DNA of 64,000 nucleotides. Origin: an uncultured Bacteroidales bacterium (GTDB lineage Bacteria; Bacteroidota; Bacteroidia; Bacteroidales; UBA932). The notes under the pieces are model-generated. The model did no database searches. It was given only the letters and a program-made list of their open reading frames with translations, and was not told the DNA's origin. The stretch's first letter is position 1. Every line of letters starts with the position of its first letter. Below, piece by piece: positions 6,467-15,078 of this stretch. The stretch is from contig ONJB01000021.1 in assembly GCA_900318015.1 (NCBI GenBank), forward strand, positions 1 to 64,000, in the 5' to 3' direction. The translations under genes and the position numbers were made by a program.

Positions 6467-8452
6467 TTATCTTTCCAGAATAAAGATGGTAAAGCACTGC
6501 GGCGGGACCGCCGCGGTGAGGGACTTGCCCTCGCCGGCGAAGGCGGCCTTGACAGGGGTGATGCGGTCGGGAACGTCCAGGGTATTGTCCTCATAGAGAA
6601 GCCCCGAAGTGAAGTCGATGCGTTCCACCGCCTTCACGATTTCCTTCTTCTTGAGGCCGTTGAACGCGAATTCCACGCTCTGCGGCTTTTCGGAGGTATT
6701 GATCACCTTCACATAGACCTTGTCCCCGTCCTTCACGGCGCTGGCGAAGAGGCCGTCCTGGCCTTCGGCGCCGGTGACGTTAACCCCATTCATCTTGAGG
6801 GTCAGCACGTTCTGGCCCTTGTACTCGCCGTACAGGTGCTGGACGTGCCAGCTGGCGGTCCGCATGGAACGGAGGTTGTCGAACCAGATGAGGTCCGGAC
6901 GCCACTGCCAGCCTTCGACATGGGCGAACAGCGGGGCGTAGGTGGCCATGTGCACGATGTCCGCGTTGCGCTCGATGGTGGTCATGAAGGCCGCTTCCAG
7001 GAGGGAGGCGTGGAAATGGTTGAATTTCCGGCCCGCACCATGGCACGCATACTCTCCGGCGAACACCTTCGGGCCCTTGCGGTCGTAATTGTCATAGCGG
7101 GCGCCCTGCGCGAGGAACCACTTCTCGGGACGGTAGAAGTGCTCGTCCACCAGGTCGGCGCCCAGACGCTTCATCTCGGGCCAGAGATAGTCGAACTGCT
7201 CGCCCTCGGAGTTCGGGCCGCTGGAACCGACGATCTTGATGTCCGGATACGCGGCGCGGATGGCCTGCACGAAAGGCTCCAGGTGCTCCGGATAGAGCGG
7301 ATCCCACTGCTCGTTGCCGATACCGATGTACTTGAGGTTGAACGGCGCCGGATGGCCCATGTCAGCGCGGACCTTGCCCCAGGTGGAGGTCACAGGGCCG
7401 TTCGCGAACTCGATGAGGTCCAGGGCGTCCTGGATGAAGGGCTGGAGCTCGTCCACCGGGCAATGGGCCGACAGGTCGTCGTTCTGGAACTGGCACGCCA
7501 GGCCGCAGCTCAGGATCGGAAGCGGTTCGCTGCCGATTTCCTCCGAAAGCTGGAAGAACTCGAAGAAGCCCAGGCCGTAGCTCTGGTAATAATCCGGGAA
7601 GAACCGGTGCGGGAAAGTGTACTCCCAGCGGTTCTCGTTGATGGGGCGATTCTCCACCGGGCCCACGGTGTTCTTCCAGTTATAGCGGGTCGCGAGGTCC
7701 GTTCCCTCCACGATGCAGCCGCCCGGGAAGCGGAAGATGCCGGGCTTGAGGTCCGCCAGGGCCTGCGCCAGGTCCTTCCGCATGCCGTTGCGATGGCCCA
7801 TCCAGGTGTCCGTCGGGAAGAGGGACACGTGCTCGAGGTCCACGGTCTTGCGGTCGCCGACGAGGAAGATGCGGAGGACCGCCTTCTCCAGCGTCGTATC
7901 GGGTTTCAGGATCACCTCATACTGCTTCCACTCCTTGCCGGCAATCTTCAGGGGCTCCTGGCAGACGAACTGGTCCTCGCCCATCGAGGCGGTGTTCACC
8001 AGTTCGATCCGCAGTTCCGAGGCGCCGCCGTCCGGGACGCGGGCCCAGACAGTGAAACGGTAGGTATCCCCGCCTTTCACGCCGATGCCGAAGAATCCTT
8101 CGTTGTCCAGGCCGGTCCACTTGTGGGGATGGCCGGGATCGACGAGGCGGACATAATGCGGGCAGCGCTCGAAGGGACCGTCATTCCAGACTTCCACGGT
8201 ACCGAAGGCTTTCCAGCCCTGGAGCGGGTCGTTCGGGAACTCGAAGGAACGGTTTTTCACGAGCTCGGCGTACAGGCCGCCGTCGGCCGCGTAGTTGATA
8301 TCCTCGAAGAAGATGCCGTACATCGTGGACTGGATGGGCGCTCCGACCTTCTTGAGGTCGATGTCCATACGGTGGACCTGGGCGGAAGCGGCGAGGCACA
8401 CCAGAAGGGCCGAAGCGGCGAGCAGGAAGCGGTTGCGAATCTTCATAATCAT
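6467..8452 (-). CDS. GH51 alpha-L-arabinofuranosidase, large form
   Basis: A secreted enzyme of about 660 residues; the signal peptide ends at SAQVHRMDID. Residues 20-200 include YGIFFEDINYAADGGLYAEL and a CBM4-like beta-sandwich (NRSFEFPNDPLQGW onward). The (beta/alpha)8 domain carries FRFPGGC, the acid/base Glu in YIGIGNEQWDPLY and the nucleophile Glu in VFAGEYACHG; a C-terminal beta-sandwich follows. GH51 enzymes release terminal arabinofuranose from arabinan and arabinoxylan. ATG at 8446 is an equally good start. Two TAnnTTTG-like boxes on the minus strand (8474-8481, 8484-8491) could drive it. It is divergent from the PUL 1 regulator, so both probably share control. Confidence 0.92.
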   Translation of the reverse strand: MIMKIRNRFLLAASALLVCLAASAQVHRMDIDLKKVGAPIQSTMYGIFFEDINYAADGGLYAELVKNRSFEFPNDPLQGWKAFGTVEVWNDGPFERCPHYVRLVDPGHPHKWTGLDNEGFFGIGVKGGDTYRFTVWARVPDGGASELRIELVNTASMGEDQFVCQEPLKIAGKEWKQYEVILKPDTTLEKAVLRIFLVGDRKTVDLEHVSLFPTDTWMGHRNGMRKDLAQALADLKPGIFRFPGGCIVEGTDLATRYNWKNTVGPVENRPINENRWEYTFPHRFFPDYYQSYGLGFFEFFQLSEEIGSEPLPILSCGLACQFQNDDLSAHCPVDELQPFIQDALDLIEFANGPVTSTWGKVRADMGHPAPFNLKYIGIGNEQWDPLYPEHLEPFVQAIRAAYPDIKIVGSSGPNSEGEQFDYLWPEMKRLGADLVDEHFYRPEKWFLAQGARYDNYDRKGPKVFAGEYACHGAGRKFNHFHASLLEAAFMTTIERNADIVHMATYAPLFAHVEGWQWRPDLIWFDNLRSMRTASWHVQHLYGEYKGQNVLTLKMNGVNVTGAEGQDGLFASAVKDGDKVYVKVINTSEKPQSVEFAFNGLKKKEIVKAVERIDFTSGLLYEDNTLDVPDRITPVKAAFAGEGKSLTAAVPPQCFTIFILER

Positions 8453-8473
8453 GTGGTTTGATCGTTTGATTTT

Positions 8474-8501
8474 CAAATTTACGCAAAAATATGTAAGTTT
8501 G
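8474..8501. promoter_or_regulatory. Divergent -7 boxes between GH51 and the PUL 1 regulator
   Basis: On the minus strand TAAATTTG (8474-8481) and TATTTTTG (8484-8491) face the GH51 gene; on the plus strand TAAGTTTG (8494-8501) faces the regulator. All three match TAnnTTTG. The plus-strand box is so close to the ATG at 8506 that GTG at 8536 may be the true regulator start. Confidence 0.45.
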
Positions 8502-8505
8502 AGCG

Positions 8506-11448
8506 ATGAAAGGTGGACAAAAATACTTAAGAGGTGTAAAATTATCCAGCATCCTCGCCGCGCTTGTCCTTGGATCGGCGCTCTCCCCTGCCCGGGCGCA
8601 GGACCCGTTCGAGAACGACTATCTGAGGAGCACGCTCTCCATGGAGAACGGCCTCCCCTGCAACTTCATCGACGATGTCTGCCAGGACGACGCCGGTTTC
8701 CTGTGGCTGGCGACTTCCGGCGGGGGCCTGTGCCGGTTCGACGGATACGACCTCCTCACCTTCGGCGCCACTTCCGCCGTCCCCCTCAAGAGCAATTTCA
8801 TCCGCAATGTGTGCGAGGACCGCTTCCGCCGGCTCTGGATCGCCTCGGAAGGCGGGCTGGACCTCCTCGACCTCGGGACCCTGGACCGTCTGGACCTTCC
8901 GCACCCCACGCTTGAAGCGTATGCCGACCAGCTCTGTTCCTTCCTGACGCTGGACGCGGCCGGGAACCTGTGGTTCAAGACCGGGAAGACGCTGGCCTGT
9001 GTCTCCTTCGACGAGAAAGGCGGCGTCCGGGATGTGCTCGCGTTCACCCATGACGGGCTCTCGCCCGCCAATTTCGTCTTCGAGGACGTCGATGGGGACG
9101 GTACCGTCTGGGCGGGCCTCCAGGGCCGGTTGTACAAGATCGGTCCGGGACCGTCCGGCGCCCTGCAGGCCGAGCCGGTCCTGCCGGGCTTCCAGTACGG
9201 GGAACAGACCTACCTCTCCGACTTCCTGCCGGCCGGCCAGGGTATCTGGATCTCGACGGAGAACGGCCTGTATTTCGTCAACCGCCGGACCGGCGAATGG
9301 AAGCGGTACGCCCACGATCCCCGGAACCCGCGATCCCTGACCCAGAATTTCATCACGGGCCTCTCCCGGACGGGCGACGGAGAGACGGTCGCCGTCTCGC
9401 TGCACGGCCTGAACCTGTTCAATCCGGTCACCGACGACTTCGACCGGATCGGCAGCGAAGTCATCAACTGCATCCAAGTCCATGGAGACCAGATTCTCCT
9501 GGGCACGGAAACCACCGGACTCCTGACGTACATTCCCAAGCAGCTCGCCGTCAACAACTTCCAGTATAACGAGCAGGATCCGGCCTCCCTGGCCGCCGGG
9601 GCGGTGAACGCCGTCCTCCAGGAGCCGGACGGCCGGCTTTGGGTCGGGACGGTGGAAGGCGGCCTGAGCGTCCGGGAGCCGGAAAGCCAGGCTTTCAGCC
9701 ACCTCACCCGCGAGCGGGGCGGCCTGGGCCACAACAGCGTGAGCGAGTTCTGCCTCCTGCCCGAGGAACGGATGCTGGTCGGAACCTGGGGCGGCGGCAT
9801 CGACATGGTCTCCACCCGGAAGCCCTACCGGGTGCTGGAGCATCTCCTGCCGGGCGATTCCCGCCTGGACTTTATCAGTTCCCTGGACTATGACCCGGAC
9901 AGCGGCCTGCTCTGGATCGGATCCAACCGCGGGGTTTTCTTCTATGATTTTCCTACGCACACGCTGACGCCCGCCCTCGAAGAACAGGCCAGCGGATGCA
10001 TCGGCTCATGCCTGGACGCCTCCGGCCATCTCTGGATCGGCTGCCGGGAGGGCCTGTACGCCTTCGACCTGAAAGGGCGCACTGCTGACGGCCGTTTTCC
10101 CGCCACGCAGTATCCCTTCAAGCTGGACGTACCCGCATCCGGCGTCCGGGAAATGATCTGCTGCATCATCGAAGCCGCCGACGGAAGCCTCTGGCTGGGC
10201 AGCAACGGAGGAGGCGTGTACCATGGGATCCGGGCCGATGACGGAAGTCTCTCCTTCCATGGTTATTCCACCCGCGACGGCCTGTCCAACGACCGCGTCC
10301 GCGGACTGGCGGAAGACGCATCCGGACATATCTGGATCAGTACGGAACACGGCCTGAACGTCCTGGATCCCGCCAGCGGCCGCGTCACGCCGTATTTCAA
10401 GGAAGACGGACTGGCCAGCAACCAGTTCCATTGGAACAACGCCTGCCGGGGAACCGACGGCCTGCTCTATTTCGGCCAGGTGGAAGGGCTCTCCGCCATT
10501 GATCCGGCCCGGACGGTCGCCCGGACGATGGACGGTCCGCTCCGCCTGACGGACGTACGGATCGGCGACACGCACCTCCGCAACCCCTACCTGGAAAGTG
10601 TCCGGCTGCATGAACGGGACCGGAACATCCTCTTCCAGTTCTCCCTCCTGAGCCCGGCTGCCCGCCGCCAATACACCTACGAATACCGGTTGGAAGACTT
10701 CGACAAGGGCTGGACCCGCCTCTCGGACGACCGGCACGAAGCGGCTTACTCCACCTTGCCCAGCGGGGACTACCGTTTCGTCGTCCGGGCCATCCCCCGC
10801 AACGGCGGTCCGGAAAAGACCCTGTCCCTGCAGGTGAACGTCCGGCCGTATTTCTACAAGACCTGGTGGTTCATCCTCCTTCTGGCCGCCACCCTCGCCG
10901 CCGCCGCGTATGCCATCCTCACCTGGCGGACCCGGGCACTCGTCCGGCAGCAGGAACTGCTGCAACGGACGGTAGACGAACGGACCCGCGAGATCTCGGA
11001 GCAGAAAAAGCTCGTCGAGCAGAAGGCCGAGGAACTCGCCCGCCAGAATGTCGTCCTGCGCCACCAGAACGAGGAACTGGCCGGACGCCGGATCCTGGCC
11101 GCCCCGCAGGCGCAGCCGGAAGACCCGTTCGCGGACAAGGTCCTCCAGACGGTCCGTTCCCTGTACAAGGATCCGGACCTGGACGTCCCTGCCCTGTGCA
11201 GCGCGATGGGCATGAGCAAGACCCTCCTCAACAAGCGCATCCAGGAATCCTTCGGCCAGCCCGTCGCCCAGTTCATCCGGACCTACCGCCTGTCCGTCGC
11301 CCGGGAGATGCTCCGCACCAACCGGGAGAACAAGACGCTCAACATTTCCGAAATCGCGTACGAGGTCGGATTCAACGACCCGAAGTATTTCAGCCGCTGC
11401 TTTGCCAAGGAGTTCGGCTTCCCGCCCAGCAACCTGGTCGAGGACTAG
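8506..11448 (+). CDS. Membrane-anchored propeller/AraC regulator without kinase (PUL 1 regulator)
   Basis: A 980-residue protein. After a signal segment comes a periplasmic beta-propeller of Reg_prop repeats (repeated [39 protein letters not shown]) and a Y_Y_Y-type strand domain (about 705-775). One membrane helix lies at about 786-806 ([17 protein letters not shown]), then a coiled coil (808-860), then an AraC-type DNA-binding domain with both helix-turn-helix units (875-980, ending [20 protein letters not shown]). No HisKA, ATPase or receiver domain is present, unlike the regulators at 45122 and 63001. It probably senses an arabinan oligosaccharide and acts on PUL 1 directly, in the style of SusR. 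GTG at 8536 is a possible alternative start. Confidence 0.88.
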   Translation: MKGGQKYLRGVKLSSILAALVLGSALSPARAQDPFENDYLRSTLSMENGLPCNFIDDVCQDDAGFLWLATSGGGLCRFDGYDLLTFGATSAVPLKSNFIRNVCEDRFRRLWIASEGGLDLLDLGTLDRLDLPHPTLEAYADQLCSFLTLDAAGNLWFKTGKTLACVSFDEKGGVRDVLAFTHDGLSPANFVFEDVDGDGTVWAGLQGRLYKIGPGPSGALQAEPVLPGFQYGEQTYLSDFLPAGQGIWISTENGLYFVNRRTGEWKRYAHDPRNPRSLTQNFITGLSRTGDGETVAVSLHGLNLFNPVTDDFDRIGSEVINCIQVHGDQILLGTETTGLLTYIPKQLAVNNFQYNEQDPASLAAGAVNAVLQEPDGRLWVGTVEGGLSVREPESQAFSHLTRERGGLGHNSVSEFCLLPEERMLVGTWGGGIDMVSTRKPYRVLEHLLPGDSRLDFISSLDYDPDSGLLWIGSNRGVFFYDFPTHTLTPALEEQASGCIGSCLDASGHLWIGCREGLYAFDLKGRTADGRFPATQYPFKLDVPASGVREMICCIIEAADGSLWLGSNGGGVYHGIRADDGSLSFHGYSTRDGLSNDRVRGLAEDASGHIWISTEHGLNVLDPASGRVTPYFKEDGLASNQFHWNNACRGTDGLLYFGQVEGLSAIDPARTVARTMDGPLRLTDVRIGDTHLRNPYLESVRLHERDRNILFQFSLLSPAARRQYTYEYRLEDFDKGWTRLSDDRHEAAYSTLPSGDYRFVVRAIPRNGGPEKTLSLQVNVRPYFYKTWWFILLLAATLAAAAYAILTWRTRALVRQQELLQRTVDERTREISEQKKLVEQKAEELARQNVVLRHQNEELAGRRILAAPQAQPEDPFADKVLQTVRSLYKDPDLDVPALCSAMGMSKTLLNKRIQESFGQPVAQFIRTYRLSVAREMLRTNRENKTLNISEIAYEVGFNDPKYFSRCFAKEFGFPPSNLVED

Positions 11449-11487
11449 TGTTCAAAAATCCACCTTTTAGGTCGGTTTGTACACCAA

Positions 11488-11513
11488 AGGCACCTGGAAA
11501 GTGCCTAATTTTG
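11488..11513 (+). promoter_or_regulatory. Hairpin overlapping the -7 box upstream of the first PUL 1 GH43 gene
   Basis: AGGCAC (11488-11493) pairs with GTGCCT (11501-11506), and TAATTTTG (11506-11513) matches TAnnTTTG, 23 bases before the ATG at 11537. The palindrome may terminate the regulator transcript or act as an operator touching the promoter. Confidence 0.4.
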
Positions 11514-11536
11514 CCATCGGTTAACCAATACAATCG

Positions 11537-12592
11537 ATGGCACTGAAACATTTGACCGCCCTTTTCGGCTCCCTTTTCCTCGTTCTGGCCGCTTCCGCCC
11601 AGGATTCCCGCCGTCAACCGGTCTTCAATCCGCTCCAACCCGCCGTACACGATCCCGTCGCCATCCGCTGCGGAGACACCTGGTATCTGTTCAGCACGGG
11701 ATTCGGCATCAGCATCCTTTCTTCTCCCGACCTCAAATCCTGGGAACCCGCCGGAAGAGTCTTCGACACCCCGCCGCAGTGGGCCCTGGACACCGTCCCC
11801 GGCTACCATGGGCATACCTGGGCGCCGGATATCCTCTACCACGAGGGCACCTACTATCTGTACTACTCCTGCTCTTCCTTCGGGAAGAATACCTCGGCCA
11901 TCGGCGTCGCGACCAACCGCACCCTGGATCCGGATTCCCCGGATTACCGGTGGGAAGACCGGGGCTGCGTCGTCCGCTCCATCGCGGGCCGAGATAACTG
12001 GAACGCCATCGACCCGAACGTCTTCATCGACACGGACGGGACGGGCTGGATGAGCTTCGGCTCCTTCTGGAGCGGCATCAAGCTCGTCCGCCTGGACGCT
12101 ACCCTCACCCGCGTCGCGGAACCCCAGGAATGGTTCCCCCTCTGCCGCCGTCCGGAAGGAACGGCCGAGGACACCTCCGAGACCGACGACGCCATCAAGG
12201 CCGATCCCCGCGGCAAGGATTTCGATCCGGGCAACGGTGCGGTGGAAGCCCCGTTCATCGTCCGGCACGGAGACTGGTACTATCTGTTCGTCTCCTACGA
12301 CCTCTGCTGCAGGGGGCCGAAGAGTACATATAAAGTAGTGGTGGGCCGCTCGGACAAGGTCACCGGCCCCTATGTCGATGCCGCCGGCACGCCCCTGATG
12401 GAAGGCGGTGGGACCGTCGTCGTCAGCGGGAACGACCGCTACCCCGGCCTGGGCCACTGCGCCGTGGTCTCCACCGGCGAAGGCGAAAAGATGCTCCTGC
12501 ACGCCTACGACCGCGAAACCGGCTACAACGCCGTCCTCCTCACCCGGACGCTTGTCTGGGGCCGGGACGGCTGGCCTTCCATCCAGCTCTGA
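11537..12592 (+). CDS. GH43 arabinan endo-1,5-alpha-L-arabinanase-like enzyme
   Basis: A 351-residue secreted single-domain GH43 five-bladed propeller; the signal peptide ends at LAASAQ. The three acidic residues are visible: base Asp in AVHDPVAIRC, the pKa-modulating Asp in NAIDPNVFIDTDG and the acid Glu in GAVEAPFIVRHGDWYYLF. HTWAPDILYHEGTYYLYYS is typical of the endo-arabinanase branch. The paired Cys in DLCCRGPKSTYKVVVGRS also occurs in the related frameshifted enzyme at 31573. It probably cuts or trims the alpha-1,5 arabinan backbone. It is the first gene of the 11537-25223 operon, ahead of the three-repeat lipoprotein and SusCD. Confidence 0.9.
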   Translation: MALKHLTALFGSLFLVLAASAQDSRRQPVFNPLQPAVHDPVAIRCGDTWYLFSTGFGISILSSPDLKSWEPAGRVFDTPPQWALDTVPGYHGHTWAPDILYHEGTYYLYYSCSSFGKNTSAIGVATNRTLDPDSPDYRWEDRGCVVRSIAGRDNWNAIDPNVFIDTDGTGWMSFGSFWSGIKLVRLDATLTRVAEPQEWFPLCRRPEGTAEDTSETDDAIKADPRGKDFDPGNGAVEAPFIVRHGDWYYLFVSYDLCCRGPKSTYKVVVGRSDKVTGPYVDAAGTPLMEGGGTVVVSGNDRYPGLGHCAVVSTGEGEKMLLHAYDRETGYNAVLLTRTLVWGRDGWPSIQL

Positions 12593-12633
12593 ATTCATAG
12601 CAAACCTAATACAAATCAACCAACAACCACATT

Positions 12634-15066
12634 ATGAAAACCCGAGATTTGATGCTTAAAGCGATCTTCGCCACGGCCCTCACGGCCGCGGTGACGGTCG
12701 GCTGCACGGGCCTCGAGCCCTACACCATCGATGCTCCGGACGACCTTGCCGAGAAGATCGCCGCCTACAAGGCGGAGAAGGAAGCCGGCAAGAGCGACGA
12801 CTATGAGGAAATCGCCATCACGACCGCCATCGTGGGCGCGGAAGACAACACCTCTGGCTGGTGGACCGAATTCAGCCAGTACTTCAACGTTCCTTCCGGC
12901 AAGAAACTGTTCATCGAGTTCGAGAACTTCGGTTCCGGCGCAAACAACTGGAACAACTGGAACGTCTGCGTAGCCAACGGAAAAGAACGGGAAACCGAAG
13001 GCTATAGCGAGTATTTCGTCCTCCGCTCCGACTGGTACGGCTGGGGCAATGCCGACTACACCGGCTCCGTCATCGAATTCGACTACGGCGGCGGCGAAGT
13101 GAACTGGGACGAGTTCCGCGAGAAGATGCAGGGCGCCCACGTCACGATGAGCATCGACCACGCCCGCGCCGGCGCCGCCTACCTGGAGGTGCACAGCGTC
13201 GCCACGGACGGCTTCGACATCGTGGAGAAATACAACCAGGCCGTCTCCGCCACGGAGGACATCAACGTGTTCCTCATCGCGGACGGCAGCCATTTCAACA
13301 TGAAGAAGGCCTGGCTCGTTCCTTCCGAGATCGCTGAAATCCCGGATTTCAACGCCGAATCCATCTCCGTGACCGGCTACCCCGTCACCGTGCCCCTGGG
13401 CAACGAGGACTACTGGGGTGACGCCGTCGCCACCGTCACCTTCGAGGACGGCTTCACCACGACGGTCGCCAAGGAAGACCTGACCATCACGGAGCCCGAC
13501 ATGACCACGCTCGGCATGAAGACCGTGGCCTATACCTATAACCTCACCAAGCTCGGCAAGCCCGGCAAGGCCGTCCTCGGCTACTACAACTTCGAAGTGA
13601 CCGACCTCGCCTCCATCGCCGTGACGAAGGCCCCGGTCACCAGCACGTACTACCTCTACGACCAGGCCATGCCTTTCTTCACCCAGGGCCTCGAGGTCAC
13701 CGGCACGAAGGGTGACGGTTCCACCGTCGTCCTCGACAACGCCGCCCTCACCTTCGACCAGGTCCAGCCCGTCGCCGGCACGCAGGACATCGAGATCAGC
13801 TTCTCCGACGGCATTTCCACCTCCTTCCCGGTGAACGTGAAGATCGGGACCGAAGCCATCGGCCTGCCCGACTACACCAACGGCTGGTGGACCACCTTCC
13901 TGTCCGCCGACAAGCCGGTCGCTGCCGGTGAGAGCGTGACCGTCCACCTGTTCGTCTACTCCGACAACCTCGCGAACTGGCACAGCCCGTGCACCATCCT
14001 CCGCAAGGCCGACATGACCGAGTACGGCGTGGTCCGCATGGACAACTTCGGCTGGGGCGCCGGTTACGACGGCAACCCGAACCTCGTGCTCGAGAGTGAC
14101 TGGAACTTCGACACCTTCGCCGCGAACCAGAACATGTCCGCCGTCAGCATCACCGTCACCAACAACGGCGACAACACGGCCGACATCCGCTACAACGTCA
14201 CCTACGCCAACGGCGAGACCCACTTCCAGCAGTACAGCGGCATCACGGTGGACAGCGCCGACCTCCAGATGGGCATCGTCACCGAGGAATCCTACCTGAT
14301 CGTCCTCGAGTCCGCCGCCGTGGACGCCAAGTTGACCGGCATCGAGGCTTCCGCCGAGGCCTACCGGATCGGCGGCGCCAAGGGCCTGACCCTCTCCCCC
14401 GAAGGCGTGAAAGTGAATGCCCTCTATAGCGACGGCTCCAAACTCCCGCTGAAGACCAGCCAGTTCACGGTCGCTTTCGCCGATGACAAAGTGTTCTACG
14501 AAGGTACGCCCGGTACCGTCGCCAACGTGGCCACGGTGACCTACACCGACCCGGTGGGCGCCGTCTTCACCGCCCCTGTCAACCTGACGGTCAAAGCCAG
14601 CGAGCAGGCCGCCCAGGCCACCCCGGTGGGCGCCGAAGACTTCAGCAACGCCTGGTGGACCACCTTCTCCAACAACTGGAATGTCCCGGCCGGCACCGCC
14701 CAGGCCGTCTCCATGGCCGTCAAATCCGACAATGTCGCCAACTGGCACAGCCCGTGCGTCATCCTGCGGAAGGCCGACGGCACCGAGTACTGCGTCGTCC
14801 GCATGGACCACTTCGGCTGGGGCGGCAGCTTCGATGCCTCCATCAAGACCAGCAACTGGAACTGGGATACCTTCCTGGGCAATATCGACGGCTCCCAGGT
14901 GGACATCACCGTCGCCAATGACGGGAACGGCTCCGCCAGTATCCGCTACCATGTGGTGTATGCCAACGGCGAGGAGCACTTCCAGTTCTACGACGGCCTC
15001 GCGGTGGACTCCGCCGATGTCACCTTCGCCATCGTCACGGAAGAGTCCTACCTCATCTTCGACTAA
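12634..15066 (+). CDS. Three-repeat surface lipoprotein, putative glycan-binding protein
   Basis: An 810-residue lipoprotein; the lipobox is AAVTVGC with Cys at residue 23. No family is recognised. It has three copies of a module of about 140-150 residues, each opening with a Trp-Trp pair (W76-W77, W418-W419, W674-W675). Modules 2 and 3 share NWHSPC, ILRKAD, VVRMD, FGWG, RYxVxYANGExHFQ and IVTEESYLI; module 1 is divergent. Between them are Ig-like strands (about 240-320, 325-405, 568-655). The aromatic-rich repeats, lipid anchor and position directly before susC suggest a cell-surface arabinan-binding protein playing the SusE/SusF part. No catalytic motif is visible. It could alternatively be an uncharacterised lectin or enzyme-free scaffold. 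Confidence 0.7.
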   Translation: MKTRDLMLKAIFATALTAAVTVGCTGLEPYTIDAPDDLAEKIAAYKAEKEAGKSDDYEEIAITTAIVGAEDNTSGWWTEFSQYFNVPSGKKLFIEFENFGSGANNWNNWNVCVANGKERETEGYSEYFVLRSDWYGWGNADYTGSVIEFDYGGGEVNWDEFREKMQGAHVTMSIDHARAGAAYLEVHSVATDGFDIVEKYNQAVSATEDINVFLIADGSHFNMKKAWLVPSEIAEIPDFNAESISVTGYPVTVPLGNEDYWGDAVATVTFEDGFTTTVAKEDLTITEPDMTTLGMKTVAYTYNLTKLGKPGKAVLGYYNFEVTDLASIAVTKAPVTSTYYLYDQAMPFFTQGLEVTGTKGDGSTVVLDNAALTFDQVQPVAGTQDIEISFSDGISTSFPVNVKIGTEAIGLPDYTNGWWTTFLSADKPVAAGESVTVHLFVYSDNLANWHSPCTILRKADMTEYGVVRMDNFGWGAGYDGNPNLVLESDWNFDTFAANQNMSAVSITVTNNGDNTADIRYNVTYANGETHFQQYSGITVDSADLQMGIVTEESYLIVLESAAVDAKLTGIEASAEAYRIGGAKGLTLSPEGVKVNALYSDGSKLPLKTSQFTVAFADDKVFYEGTPGTVANVATVTYTDPVGAVFTAPVNLTVKASEQAAQATPVGAEDFSNAWWTTFSNNWNVPAGTAQAVSMAVKSDNVANWHSPCVILRKADGTEYCVVRMDHFGWGGSFDASIKTSNWNWDTFLGNIDGSQVDITVANDGNGSASIRYHVVYANGEEHFQFYDGLAVDSADVTFAIVTEESYLIFD

Positions 15067-15078
15067 CCTTAAGACCGA

